8,041 bases of DNA from Microcaldota archaeon (GCA_030668565.1 DAOVFD010000048.1:1-8041), one strand, 5' to 3'; shown: positions 1 to 6,403, numbered from the stretch's first letter. Notes: generated from the sequence alone by a model not told the origin. A program made the numbers and translations.

Positions 1-843
1 GTCTTTCCTTGCCACCCCTCTTTTCAACAGGTCCAGCGAAAACTCTTTTCCAATTCCTTCCGTCTGGCTCTCAAAATAAAACTCATTGAATTTTACGTCG
101 AACTCCTTGTAAAATTTATCGAAATCATCAAGGCACCACTGCCTCGTTTTTTTCCAGATATCAAAAAGTTTTTTTTCCTTGGAATAAATTCCAAGATTTA
201 TTTCCTGAACCTGTTTTTCAAGCTCTTCATTTTCCTTTATCTTTTTTGATGCCTCTGCATAAACCTTTCCAAGCCAGACGCCGCGGTTTTCCTTCGGGGC
301 TTTTTCATGATATAAATTGATGAACCCCCAGATGCATTTTGCAACATGCGGTCCGATATCACCCTGGTAGTTTGCCCTTATCACCTTGTTTCCCGAAAAC
401 TCCAAAAGCCGTGAAACGGATTCACCAAGAGATATGTTCCTTATGTGGCCTATGTGAACTCCCTTATGGGTATTTGCATGGAAATACTCAACCATGATTT
501 TCTTTCCGGTTATTTTTCCCTTACCGAATTTCTTTTTTTCCTTAAGTATTTTTTTCAGTATGAGAAGATAGGCAGTATCGCTGAGATGAAAATTTATGTA
601 GGGGCCCACGGCCTCTATTTTTGAGAAAAATTTCGACTTGGGGATTTTTTCCGCTATTTCTTTTGCAATTTCTGCAGGATTTTTCTTTTCTTTTGAAGCA
701 AGGTCGAATGCAATCCTGCTCGCGATATCACCGAAACCCTCTCTTGCAGCTTCGATAGTGGCGGCAATCTCTTCTTTTTTTACTTTCTTGGCAGTAGCCT
801 TGTAAACAAGTTCTTCTGCTTCTTTTTTGATTTCAGGAAGCAT
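1..843 (-). CDS. argS: Arginyl-tRNA synthetase, N-terminal 281 residues (3' end outside window)
   Basis: Charges tRNA-Arg with arginine using ATP in the cytoplasm (class I synthetase). The frame is open from an ATG at 841-843 to the left edge, giving 281 residues of a protein that is normally about 550-600. Residues 1-90 look like the N-terminal tRNA-recognition (Arg-tRNA-synt-N) domain, with GFGDIASRIAFDLA at about 36-49 and VGPYINFHLS at 79-88. The catalytic Rossmann domain then begins: VEY...HANTHKGVHIGHIRN ends in the class I signature HIGH at 130-133, and YQGDIGPHVAK follows at 159-169. The KMSKS-type loop and the anticodon-binding domain would lie beyond the window. The start is supported by family alignment and by GGTG (851-854, minus strand) 7 nt upstream, inside the last codons of purSL. 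Only 2 nt separate it from the purSL stop, so the two are almost certainly cotranscribed and may be translationally coupled. Confidence 0.95.
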   Translation of the reverse strand, partial: MLPEIKKEAEELVYKATAKKVKKEEIAATIEAAREGFGDIASRIAFDLASKEKKNPAEIAKEIAEKIPKSKFFSKIEAVGPYINFHLSDTAYLLILKKILKEKKKFGKGKITGKKIMVEYFHANTHKGVHIGHIRNISLGESVSRLLEFSGNKVIRANYQGDIGPHVAKCIWGFINLYHEKAPKENRGVWLGKVYAEASKKIKENEELEKQVQEINLGIYSKEKKLFDIWKKTRQWCLDDFDKFYKEFDVKFNEFYFESQTEGIGKEFSLDLLKRGVARKD

Positions 844-845
844 AA

Positions 846-3746
846 TCAAACACCCGTTCCTTTGTTAAACGCCTCCCTGAGGTTTTCCACTTCCTCGTTT
901 ATTATCATCTTTTCCTCGCGTTTGATTATAAGTCTTCTGTCGCCCCTTACCCTTCCGGCATTTGTTACAGGTAAACTTTTCATGATGAATCCGAACTTTT
1001 CAACATTTTCCGGACTTACGCTTACAACGAACCTCCCTGCACTTTCTGAAAACAGAAGCGCTTTTTCATTCCGGGTTGTTGCTTTTATTTTTGCAAGGTC
1101 GAGACTTGCCCCAAGGCCGCTTCCGACAGCGCATTCCGCAAAGCAGACTGCAAGCCCCCCATCTGAGACATCATGGACGGATGCAACAAGGCCATCTTCT
1201 ATGGCACTCGAAAGCTTCTTGTACAACGGGATATTCTCATCAGACCTCACCTGCGGCGGATTGTTTCCTACCCCCCCGAAAAGCCTGTAGAAATCACTGC
1301 CGCCCATCTCCTCCCTTGTTGTTCCAAGAACATAAATGATATCTCCGGGCTTCTTGAAACTGGAGCTTACTGCTTTCTTGACATCATCAATCTTTCCGAC
1401 AACGGTTACAAGCAGTGTAGGGGGTATCGAATATTTGTTTTCACCGTCATAGTAATCGTTCTTCATACTGTCCTTGCCTGATATAAGGGGTATTCCATAT
1501 GATGTGGCACAATCATACAACGCAATGCATGCCCTCACAAGCTGACCTAGTTTGTATTCACCATCAGGAGTTTTCTTTGACTGTATCGGGTCAGGCCATG
1601 AGAAATTGTCAAGACACGCGAAATATCCGAAACGGCCGCCGACAGCAATTGCATTCCTTACCGCCTCGTCAAATGCAAGTGATGCCATTGCATAAGCATC
1701 CTGAACGTATTTTGGACAGATGCCATGGGATATAACAATGCCCTCGTCTGAATCGTAAATAGCCTTCATTACTGCTGCATCGCATGGGCCGAGCATTATC
1801 GGTTTTATAACGCTCATGCCCTTTACCTCGTGGTCGTATCTTCTTATCACATTTTCCTTTGTTGTTATATTGGGCGAGGAAAGCAGTCTTTTCAGTATAT
1901 TGGCAGCATCGAATTCGTCTATTCTTGGTTCCGGGAATAATAATTTTTTCCAGCTTGCTTTCAGTTTCATCTGCGGAAGCCCCTCATGGAGGAATTCCAT
2001 ATCAAGGTATGCAACAGACTTGTCTTCATATAATACATGGAACTTGCCGCTGTTTGTGAATTTTCCCACGACCGTTATTTCTACATCGTGTTTCCCGGCA
2101 ATCTCCTCCAATTTTTCAATATTATCTTCAGGAACCGCAAGAGTCATTCTTTCCTGTGACTCGGATACCAGTATCTCCCATGGGTCAAGGCCCGGGTATT
2201 TAAGCGGACATTTGTCAAGATAAATTTCACAACCTCCGGAAAACTGGGCAAGTTCACCTATGCTTGAAGAAAGACCGCCCGCACCGTTGTCCGTAATGGC
2301 TTCGTAAAGTCCTGCATCCCTTGCCTCAAGACAGAAATCAAGCATTTTCTTCTGTGTTATCGGGTCTCCTATCTGTACAACACTCTGGGGGATGCTTTCA
2401 TCTATCTGTTGTGAAGAAAACGTAGCTCCATGGATTCCGTCCTTTCCTATCCTTCCCCCGACCATTACTGCAAGATATCCCGGCTCTATTTTCTTGTCGC
2501 TTGTTTTCCTGCCACCTATATGAGAGGGCATTACTCCCACAGTCCCGCAATACACCAGGGGCCTGCAGGTATAATTCCTGTCGAAAACTATTGAGCCGTT
2601 TACGGTGGGTATTCCCATCTTGTTTCCACCGTCCTCTATTCCCTTGACCACCCCTTCGTATATTGTCCTCGGATGAAGAACTCCTTTTGGAACATTCTTT
2701 TCATCAGGATAACCAAAGCACAGAACATCAAGATTCGCAATCGGATTTGCACCGAGACCCGTTCCCATCACATCCCTCTGTACACCAAGGATGCCGGTAA
2801 GAGCTCCTCCGTAAGGGTCAAGTGCTGAAGGTGCATTATGCGTTTCCACTTTTACGGCTATATCATAATCGGGATTGAATTTTATTATTCCGCCGTTGTC
2901 CTTGAAAACGCTCACGACATATGGTTTTTTTGTCTGCTCAGTTGCGCTTTTTATGAACGTCCTGAACAATGAATTTACCGCATGGCCTTCCCCGTTTTCC
3001 TTATAACTTATCTGCGCATTGAATATTTTGTGTTTGCAGTGCTCGCTCCATGTCTGTGCTATCGCTTCAAGTTCAACATCGGTTATCTTCGTATCAAGAC
3101 CTACCCCCTTTCTTGCCTGTATCACCCCGCTTTCCCTGAAGTATTTCTTTATTGCCTTGAATTCATCAACGCTTAAAGCAAGCAGCCTGTCCTTCGCCAG
3201 CTGCTGGAACCTCACAACACTCATATGGAGGCTTATCCTCTCCACGTTGGGTTCATGCTTTATCGATACCTTGGGTGTGTAAGCAGCAGGTTCACTTCCC
3301 GGAGAATGTATCATCGATTTTTCCATAAGTGAATTGAACAACAATGTGGATATTTTCTTGCACGCATTCAGATCTACATTCCCGCTGAAAGAGTATAATT
3401 TTGAGTAATAAATATCGGTATCCTTTCCTGTTTTTTCCTTTACCGCAGTCATGGCTGTTTTTCCGACATTGTCAGTAACTCCTGGCAAAAATCCTATCTC
3501 CACCCTCCATTCCGATTTGAACAAAGATTCCTTAACAGAATATTTCTGGGATATTGTATCGGTGAATACATCTTTCGCAATTTCCTCAAGTTCATCCTCA
3601 CTGAGTTCAGTACCGAAATTGTAGACATCGGCAAATTTCACTCTGGAGAGGCCTATCCCAAGTTCCCGCTTTATTCTTTCTTTTGTCTTCTCACCGACAA
3701 CGTCCCGGATGCTATCCTTAACGGTTATCTCTATCCTGTTCTTCAT
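846..3746 (-). CDS. purL: Phosphoribosylformylglycinamidine synthase, PurS-PurL fusion (FGAM synthase)
   Basis: Catalyses the ATP-dependent amidation of FGAR to FGAM, step four of de novo purine synthesis, using ammonia supplied by a separate glutaminase subunit (PurQ), which is not in this window. The protein is 966 residues, against roughly 730 for a stand-alone PurL and about 1,290 for the PurS-PurL-PurQ fusion of enterobacteria. Residues 1-150 resemble a duplicated PurS-like domain. The linker/active-site helix follows, with WSEHCKHK at 233-240 containing the expected catalytic histidine (His236). Further conserved PurL motifs are VETHNAPSALDPYGGA (300-315), GIPTVNGSIVFD (378-389), TDNGAGGLSSSIGE (485-498), GPCDAAVM (653-660), ISGKDSMKND (755-764) and HDVSDGGLAV (858-867). 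Both synthetase halves are therefore complete, and no C-terminal glutaminase domain is present. The first ATG matches the start of PurS-like domains, and an in-frame stop lies upstream. The symbol purSL would describe the architecture better. Confidence 0.96.
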   Translation of the reverse strand: MKNRIEITVKDSIRDVVGEKTKERIKRELGIGLSRVKFADVYNFGTELSEDELEEIAKDVFTDTISQKYSVKESLFKSEWRVEIGFLPGVTDNVGKTAMTAVKEKTGKDTDIYYSKLYSFSGNVDLNACKKISTLLFNSLMEKSMIHSPGSEPAAYTPKVSIKHEPNVERISLHMSVVRFQQLAKDRLLALSVDEFKAIKKYFRESGVIQARKGVGLDTKITDVELEAIAQTWSEHCKHKIFNAQISYKENGEGHAVNSLFRTFIKSATEQTKKPYVVSVFKDNGGIIKFNPDYDIAVKVETHNAPSALDPYGGALTGILGVQRDVMGTGLGANPIANLDVLCFGYPDEKNVPKGVLHPRTIYEGVVKGIEDGGNKMGIPTVNGSIVFDRNYTCRPLVYCGTVGVMPSHIGGRKTSDKKIEPGYLAVMVGGRIGKDGIHGATFSSQQIDESIPQSVVQIGDPITQKKMLDFCLEARDAGLYEAITDNGAGGLSSSIGELAQFSGGCEIYLDKCPLKYPGLDPWEILVSESQERMTLAVPEDNIEKLEEIAGKHDVEITVVGKFTNSGKFHVLYEDKSVAYLDMEFLHEGLPQMKLKASWKKLLFPEPRIDEFDAANILKRLLSSPNITTKENVIRRYDHEVKGMSVIKPIMLGPCDAAVMKAIYDSDEGIVISHGICPKYVQDAYAMASLAFDEAVRNAIAVGGRFGYFACLDNFSWPDPIQSKKTPDGEYKLGQLVRACIALYDCATSYGIPLISGKDSMKNDYYDGENKYSIPPTLLVTVVGKIDDVKKAVSSSFKKPGDIIYVLGTTREEMGGSDFYRLFGGVGNNPPQVRSDENIPLYKKLSSAIEDGLVASVHDVSDGGLAVCFAECAVGSGLGASLDLAKIKATTRNEKALLFSESAGRFVVSVSPENVEKFGFIMKSLPVTNAGRVRGDRRLIIKREEKMIINEEVENLREAFNKGTGV
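851..854 (-). promoter_or_regulatory. Shine-Dalgarno for argS inside the end of purSL
   Basis: The minus strand reads GGTG, complementary to the conserved CACC near the 3' end of 16S rRNA, 7 nt before the argS ATG. It lies within the final purSL codons (Thr-Gly-Val-stop), so argS translation probably depends on ribosomes finishing purSL or on this short site. Only four bases match, so it is suggestive rather than decisive. Confidence 0.5.
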
Positions 3747-3747
3747 A

Positions 3748-3752
3748 ACCTC
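3748..3752 (-). promoter_or_regulatory. GAGGT motif unusually close to the purSL start
   Basis: The minus strand reads TTGAGGTTATG, placing GAGGT only 1 nt before the purSL ATG. That is much closer than a working Shine-Dalgarno normally sits. No better start exists upstream: the frame reaches a TAA within about 40 nt without an ATG, GTG or TTG in frame. The motif may be coincidental and translation may instead begin on a leaderless or very short leader. Confidence 0.3.
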
Positions 3753-3790
3753 AACCCATGAGAGGATATAACACGCAAATAATTAATTGA

Positions 3791-4054
3791 TTATCTTTCC
3801 ACGCGTATATCCGGCTCTATACGCCTCCAGTTGCCGTTCTGGAAATGCCATAGCGCCCTTATCGTGGAATCATATACCAGATTGTTCTTTGAAGCGACCT
3901 CCTTTGGCCTGTCTATCTCTATAAGGGGAAATCTCCTCATCCATTCTACTTCCTCCCTGAAAGGATTCCTCTCTATAACGTAAATCCTGTTCCTTTCCTT
4001 TTTTACCTTCTCACACCAGTTAATTACCTTGTCTATTTCCTCTTTCGTAGGCAT
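3791..4054 (-). CDS. Unrecognised 87-residue protein upstream of purSL
   Basis: I do not recognise this family. It is a small, charged, soluble-looking protein with no signal peptide or membrane segment. The N-terminal third is a Lys/Glu-rich amphipathic stretch containing NWCEKVKKERNR (its only cysteine). A segment with EEVEWMRRFPLIEIDRP follows, then a tryptophan-containing C-terminus (ALWHFQNGNWRR). The frame can be extended two codons to a TTG at 4058-4060, but the ATG at 4052-4054 is preferred because GTGAT (4063-4067, minus strand) lies 8 nt before it. The gene ends 44 nt upstream of purSL on the same strand and is the first gene after the divergent promoter region, so it probably leads the purSL-argS transcript. 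That position alone does not show a purine-related role. Good ribosome-binding site, genuine spacing and the lack of any competing frame support it being real. Confidence 0.7.
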   Translation of the reverse strand: MPTKEEIDKVINWCEKVKKERNRIYVIERNPFREEVEWMRRFPLIEIDRPKEVASKNNLVYDSTIRALWHFQNGNWRRIEPDIRVER

Positions 4055-4062
4055 AAACAAAT

Positions 4063-4067
4063 ATCAC
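4063..4067 (-). promoter_or_regulatory. Shine-Dalgarno deciding the start of the 87-residue gene
   Basis: The minus strand reads GTGAT, matching part of the archaeal consensus GGTGATC, with 8 nt before the ATG at 4052-4054. For the alternative TTG at 4058-4060 the gap would be only 2 nt, so the ATG start is favoured. Confidence 0.5.
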
Positions 4068-4073
4068 TCTTTC

Positions 4074-4090
4074 AATTTAAAAACTATATC
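4074..4090 (-). promoter_or_regulatory. TATA-like promoter of the 87-residue gene/purSL/argS cluster
   Basis: The minus strand reads GATATAGTTTTTAAATT. This A/T-only core lies about 20-36 nt before the ATG at 4054 and matches the position of an archaeal TATA box. Initiation about 25 nt downstream would give a very short leader or none, so the exact element is uncertain. It is the only clear candidate promoter for the left-hand cluster. Confidence 0.4.
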
Positions 4091-4128
4091 AAAAAATAGA
4101 AAAAAATCTTATCTCGGATAAATTTGCA

Positions 4129-4153
4129 CTAGGTTAACAATTCTTAAACCTAG
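4129..4153. promoter_or_regulatory. Imperfect palindrome, candidate operator of the AbiE-like pair
   Basis: Two 7-bp arms, CTAGGTT (4129-4135) and AACCTAG (4147-4153), form a perfect inverted repeat around an 11-bp centre. Similarity extends outward and inward imperfectly: the left half reads GCACTAGGTTAA and the complement of the right half reads CGCTAGGTTTAA. It ends 7 bp before the TATA-like element of the plus-strand pair, where a dimeric repressor could block the transcription factors. AbiEi-type antitoxins are known to bind inverted repeats at their own promoters, which makes the adjacent wHTH protein the natural candidate ligand. That link is inference. Confidence 0.5.
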
Positions 4154-4160
4154 CGAAAAC

Positions 4161-4172
4161 TATTTAAAAATA
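4161..4172 (+). promoter_or_regulatory. TATA-like promoter of the AbiEii/AbiEi-like pair
   Basis: TATTTAAAAATA is a strong A/T-rich TATA-like element, preceded by an A-rich BRE-like stretch (CGAAAAC, 4154-4160). Initiation about 25 nt downstream falls almost exactly on the ATG at 4190, which would make the toxin-like gene leaderless or nearly so, even though AAGGA (4181-4185) precedes the start. Confidence 0.5.
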
Positions 4173-4189
4173 CGCTTTGAAAGGATTAT

Positions 4190-4780
4190 ATGGAAAAAAT
4201 GATGCTTAAGCAGAAACGTGTGATCGAACTGCTTCCTTTTATCGCGAAATGCATCGGCGACCGGGCAGTACTGATTGGCGGAACGGCTCTTGCCCTTTTC
4301 CATCTCACCCACCGCATAAGTGTCGATATTGACCTTGCCGTTGAGAACGACGATATTTCATTTTCGCGTGAACTGAAGGGCTGCCTGAGCAAAATAGGTT
4401 TCCATACCAAGACAACCGCTTACCGCAATGTCTTTACGGTGAATTTTCAGGAAACTGCGGTGAGAATTGAGGTTTTCATTCCGGAAATAGAAATCGAGAA
4501 GCCCACGGAGACCATCATTTCCGGTGTGCCAATGAAGATAGGCTCGCTCGAGACATTATTCGAGCTTAAGCTTATTGCTTACAAGCAAAGAAAATTTGCC
4601 CGCGACCTTTTCGACATATGGTCCATGCTGAAAGTAATGAAAGGAACATCTACTAAGTTCAGCGATATTTTGTCAAAATACGGGCCGCCGGTAGATGAAA
4701 TAGCGGAACTGACAACAATGAACGTAAGTGATGGTGAAATAAAAATATTCTCGGAGGCGATAAAGAATGCTTCTTCCTAA
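4190..4780 (+). CDS. AbiEii-type nucleotidyltransferase (type IV toxin-like)
   Basis: A 196-residue protein with the hallmarks of the AbiEii/DUF1814 branch of the DNA polymerase beta-like nucleotidyltransferases. Members of this family act as toxins in type IV toxin-antitoxin/abortive-infection systems, some by transferring nucleotides to tRNA. The core motif IGGTALALFHLTHRISVDIDL spans about 29-49, with the GG-T strand-helix at 30-32 and the paired catalytic carboxylates Asp46 and Asp48 (SVDID). A third acidic residue is well placed at Glu94 (VRIEVF). The family's later motifs are also present: FELKLIA with Lys127, and KFARDLFDIW at 135-144. All catalytic positions look intact, so an active enzyme is expected. 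The substrate cannot be told. It is shorter than many AbiEii proteins, with the loss at the C-terminus. Its last 14 nt overlap the next gene. An alternative reading is a MNT-type minimal nucleotidyltransferase, but the ARDLFDIW motif argues for AbiEii. Confidence 0.85.
   Translation: MEKMMLKQKRVIELLPFIAKCIGDRAVLIGGTALALFHLTHRISVDIDLAVENDDISFSRELKGCLSKIGFHTKTTAYRNVFTVNFQETAVRIEVFIPEIEIEKPTETIISGVPMKIGSLETLFELKLIAYKQRKFARDLFDIWSMLKVMKGTSTKFSDILSKYGPPVDEIAELTTMNVSDGEIKIFSEAIKNASS
4753..4757 (+). promoter_or_regulatory. Strong Shine-Dalgarno for the AbiEi-like gene
   Basis: GGAGG, within the near-consensus GGAGGCGAT, lies 9 nt before the ATG at 4767 and inside the toxin-like gene. It is the best ribosome-binding site in the window, consistent with ample translation of the antitoxin-like second gene even though it is promoter-distal. 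Confidence 0.65.
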
Positions 4781-5288
4781 TCAGACGGTTTCTTTCCAGG
4801 TATTAAAAAAAATGGGTTATTCATCCAGTGAAATAAAAAAAATGTTGGTTTCCTTAAATATATTTCCTACTCCGTTCAAGGGTATTTACTATGTACCATT
4901 TGCAGATGAAAAAAAATCAAAAACAATCCACGAAGCACTGAAGGCGCTTACAATGAGTGTCCAGCTTTATTTGAAGACGGATGACTTCTATTATTCGTGC
5001 AGAACGGCGGAAGAATGGCACGGGATAAAATGGCATCCTTCAGGAATTGTCCACATCGTCAACGGCATACTATCGAAAAAAATAGATTTAGAGAAAAGAA
5101 TCAACAGAAAAAAGAAGAAAAAAACCTATTATTCGAAGAATACGGCAGCTATTCTTTCTCAGTATGGAAAACAGATAATATTCCATCGCTATAAAAATTT
5201 CTCTTCTGCAAAAATCATCAGAAACCCCATTGGGAATTTCGCAACAAAATCGCAGATTAAGAAGGACAAAAAGAGGTTTGGCTGTTAG
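4767..5288 (+). CDS. AbiEi-like winged-helix antitoxin/repressor (probable)
   Basis: A 173-residue basic protein. Residues 1-50 fit the N-terminal AbiEi winged-helix domain: a short helical part with a Ser-rich turn (MGYSSSEIKKMLVSL, 16-30) followed by a beta wing ending in FKGIYYVP (37-44), reminiscent of the G-x-Y-x-x-P wing in AbiEi proteins. Residues 55-150 resemble the following domain, with FYYSCRTAEEWHGIKWH (74-90), a beta segment GIVHIVNG (93-100) and KQIIFHRYKN (135-144). A lysine run sits at 115-119. The C-terminal part found in longer AbiEi proteins is missing: the protein stops soon after the IIFHR strand. The start overlaps the nucleotidyltransferase by 14 nt and has a strong Shine-Dalgarno, the usual coupling of a toxin-antitoxin pair. 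The expected role is to neutralise the partner and repress the promoter at 4129-4172. The assignment rests on motif resemblance plus context, so it is weaker than that of the toxin. Confidence 0.65.
   Translation: MLLPNQTVSFQVLKKMGYSSSEIKKMLVSLNIFPTPFKGIYYVPFADEKKSKTIHEALKALTMSVQLYLKTDDFYYSCRTAEEWHGIKWHPSGIVHIVNGILSKKIDLEKRINRKKKKKTYYSKNTAAILSQYGKQIIFHRYKNFSSAKIIRNPIGNFATKSQIKKDKKRFGC
5268..5272 (-). terminator. Possible weak U-tract terminator of the DRG gene
   Basis: On the minus strand a T5 run occurs about 18 nt after the DRG stop codon, inside the 3' end of the convergent AbiEi-like gene. Archaeal termination often uses short U-runs without a hairpin. Five bases is marginal, so this is only a candidate. 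Confidence 0.2.
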
Positions 5289-5289
5289 A

Positions 5290-6366
5290 TTACCTCTTGA
5301 TTATCATAACAACGTCCCCATCCCTTACAACATGCTCCAAACCAACCCTCTGGGGCTGGTGTTTCACACTTTTCCCCCAGACCATCGCATACCTGAATTC
5401 CTTTTTCAAATCACGATGAAGCTTTTCGCATACCTCACCTATTGTTGAGCCTTTTTTCACTATTAAAGGTTCTTTAAGGTCTGCACCTTCCCTCTGCTTT
5501 TTGGTGAATATTCTTATAAGACCGAGTTTCTCGAATATCATTCCCTTCAATTTGTCCAGATTTTTCTCGTTTTCAGCGGATATCGCTATTGCACCTGAAG
5601 GAATCTTTGCCTCCTTGTTAAGAAGGTCTGCCTTGTTCACAGCTACAAGCGCAGGTATATACACCCGGTTACCCTCCAGAACATCTATCAGCTCGTCAAC
5701 CGTTATGTCCTGCCTGAGGAGAACAGTTGCATTGAACACCCTGTATTCATTAAGCACTGCCCTTATCTCGTTCTCGCTTACTTTCTTCATTTTTCTTGAA
5801 CATGTAATCTTAACCCCGCCTACCGGAAGCTTCTTTATAACCACGTCGGGAGGATTCCTATTCAGCCTTATTCCGAATCCTCCGAGTTCATGCTCTATTA
5901 TCTTGTAATCCCTGATACCAATCGCATCGAGAAGTATGAGTATAAGGTCTGCATTTCTTACTACTGATATTACCTCTCTTCCTCTTCCTTTCCCCTCCTT
6001 TGCTCCTTTAATAAGCCCGGGAAGGTCGAGAATCTGGATGTTTGCACCCCTATATTCCATCATCCCGGGGATGCAGGTAACTGTTGTGAACCGGTATGCG
6101 GCAACCTTTGATTCTGCATTCGTTATCTTAGTCAGGAGTGTACTTTTTCCAACGCTGGGCAGTCCGACTATTACTACAGTTGCATCGCCCTGCTTTTTTA
6201 TGTCAAAGCCCGCTCCTTTTCCTTTTCTTGCTTTCAGCCCAAGTGCTTCCCGCCTCAGTTTTGCTATCTTTGACTTCAGGACGCCTATGTGATACTCTGT
6301 AGCCTTGTTCTTCTGGGTTCTCTTTATTTCATCCTCTATCTCTTTTATTTTCTTCCAGGCATCCAT
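5290..6366 (-). CDS. DRG-family GTPase with TGS domain
   Basis: A 358-residue Obg-related GTPase of the DRG group (the archaeal/eukaryotic COG1163 type), thought to act on ribosomes or in translation. The N-terminal helical region contains the family-typical RTQKNKATEYHIG (16-28). G motifs follow in order: G1 GLPSVGKST (68-76), G2 FTTVTCIPG (93-101), G3 DLPGLIKGAKEGKGRG (114-129), G4 NKAD (244-247) and G5 SAE (263-265). The stretch between G3 and G4 carries the DRG-specific insert (GGFGIRLNRNPPDV, 162-175; LLRQDITVDELIDVL, 216-230; NRVYIPALVAVNK, 233-245). Residues about 284-358 form the TGS domain, ending in HQPQRVGLEHVVRDGDVVMI. Length is normal and every nucleotide-binding motif is intact. 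The ATG start matches the family N-terminus, although no Shine-Dalgarno is seen. It sits 37 nt after the lysine-rich 378-residue gene and probably shares its transcript. Its stop lies 1 bp from the convergent AbiEi-like stop. Confidence 0.95.
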   Translation of the reverse strand: MDAWKKIKEIEDEIKRTQKNKATEYHIGVLKSKIAKLRREALGLKARKGKGAGFDIKKQGDATVVIVGLPSVGKSTLLTKITNAESKVAAYRFTTVTCIPGMMEYRGANIQILDLPGLIKGAKEGKGRGREVISVVRNADLILILLDAIGIRDYKIIEHELGGFGIRLNRNPPDVVIKKLPVGGVKITCSRKMKKVSENEIRAVLNEYRVFNATVLLRQDITVDELIDVLEGNRVYIPALVAVNKADLLNKEAKIPSGAIAISAENEKNLDKLKGMIFEKLGLIRIFTKKQREGADLKEPLIVKKGSTIGEVCEKLHRDLKKEFRYAMVWGKSVKHQPQRVGLEHVVRDGDVVMIIKR

Positions 6367-6371
6367 GTGGA

Positions 6372-6380
6372 TAAATTTAA
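6372..6380 (-). promoter_or_regulatory. TATA-like sequence just upstream of the DRG gene
   Basis: The minus strand carries TTAAATTTA only 5-14 nt before the DRG start. A TATA box this close would place initiation inside the coding region, so either it serves no transcription of the full gene or the match is chance. The gene is more simply explained by read-through from the upstream lysine-rich gene. Confidence 0.15.
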
Positions 6381-6403
6381 AGAAAAAGGTTAAAATGCAT
6401 GCA

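Noticed and set aside
862..2223. Several plus-strand open frames antisense to purSL (for example 862-1290 and 1816-2223)
   Set aside because: They lie opposite a gene with full-length family motifs. Their translations are low-complexity Ser/Phe/Leu-rich with no recognisable domain, as expected for shadow frames.
3747..3790. Small hairpins (CTCA/TGAG, CCTC/GAGG) before purSL as an attenuator or riboswitch
   Set aside because: Stems are only 4 bp and mutually exclusive, and the 44-nt gap is too short for a known purine riboswitch.
4116..6379. Ten-base direct repeat GGATAAATTT at 4116-4125 and 6370-6379 as possible ends of an inserted module
   Set aside because: An A/T-rich 10-mer repeated once in 8 kb is weak evidence. 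The copies do not flank the AbiE-like pair cleanly, because the second lies beyond the whole DRG gene.
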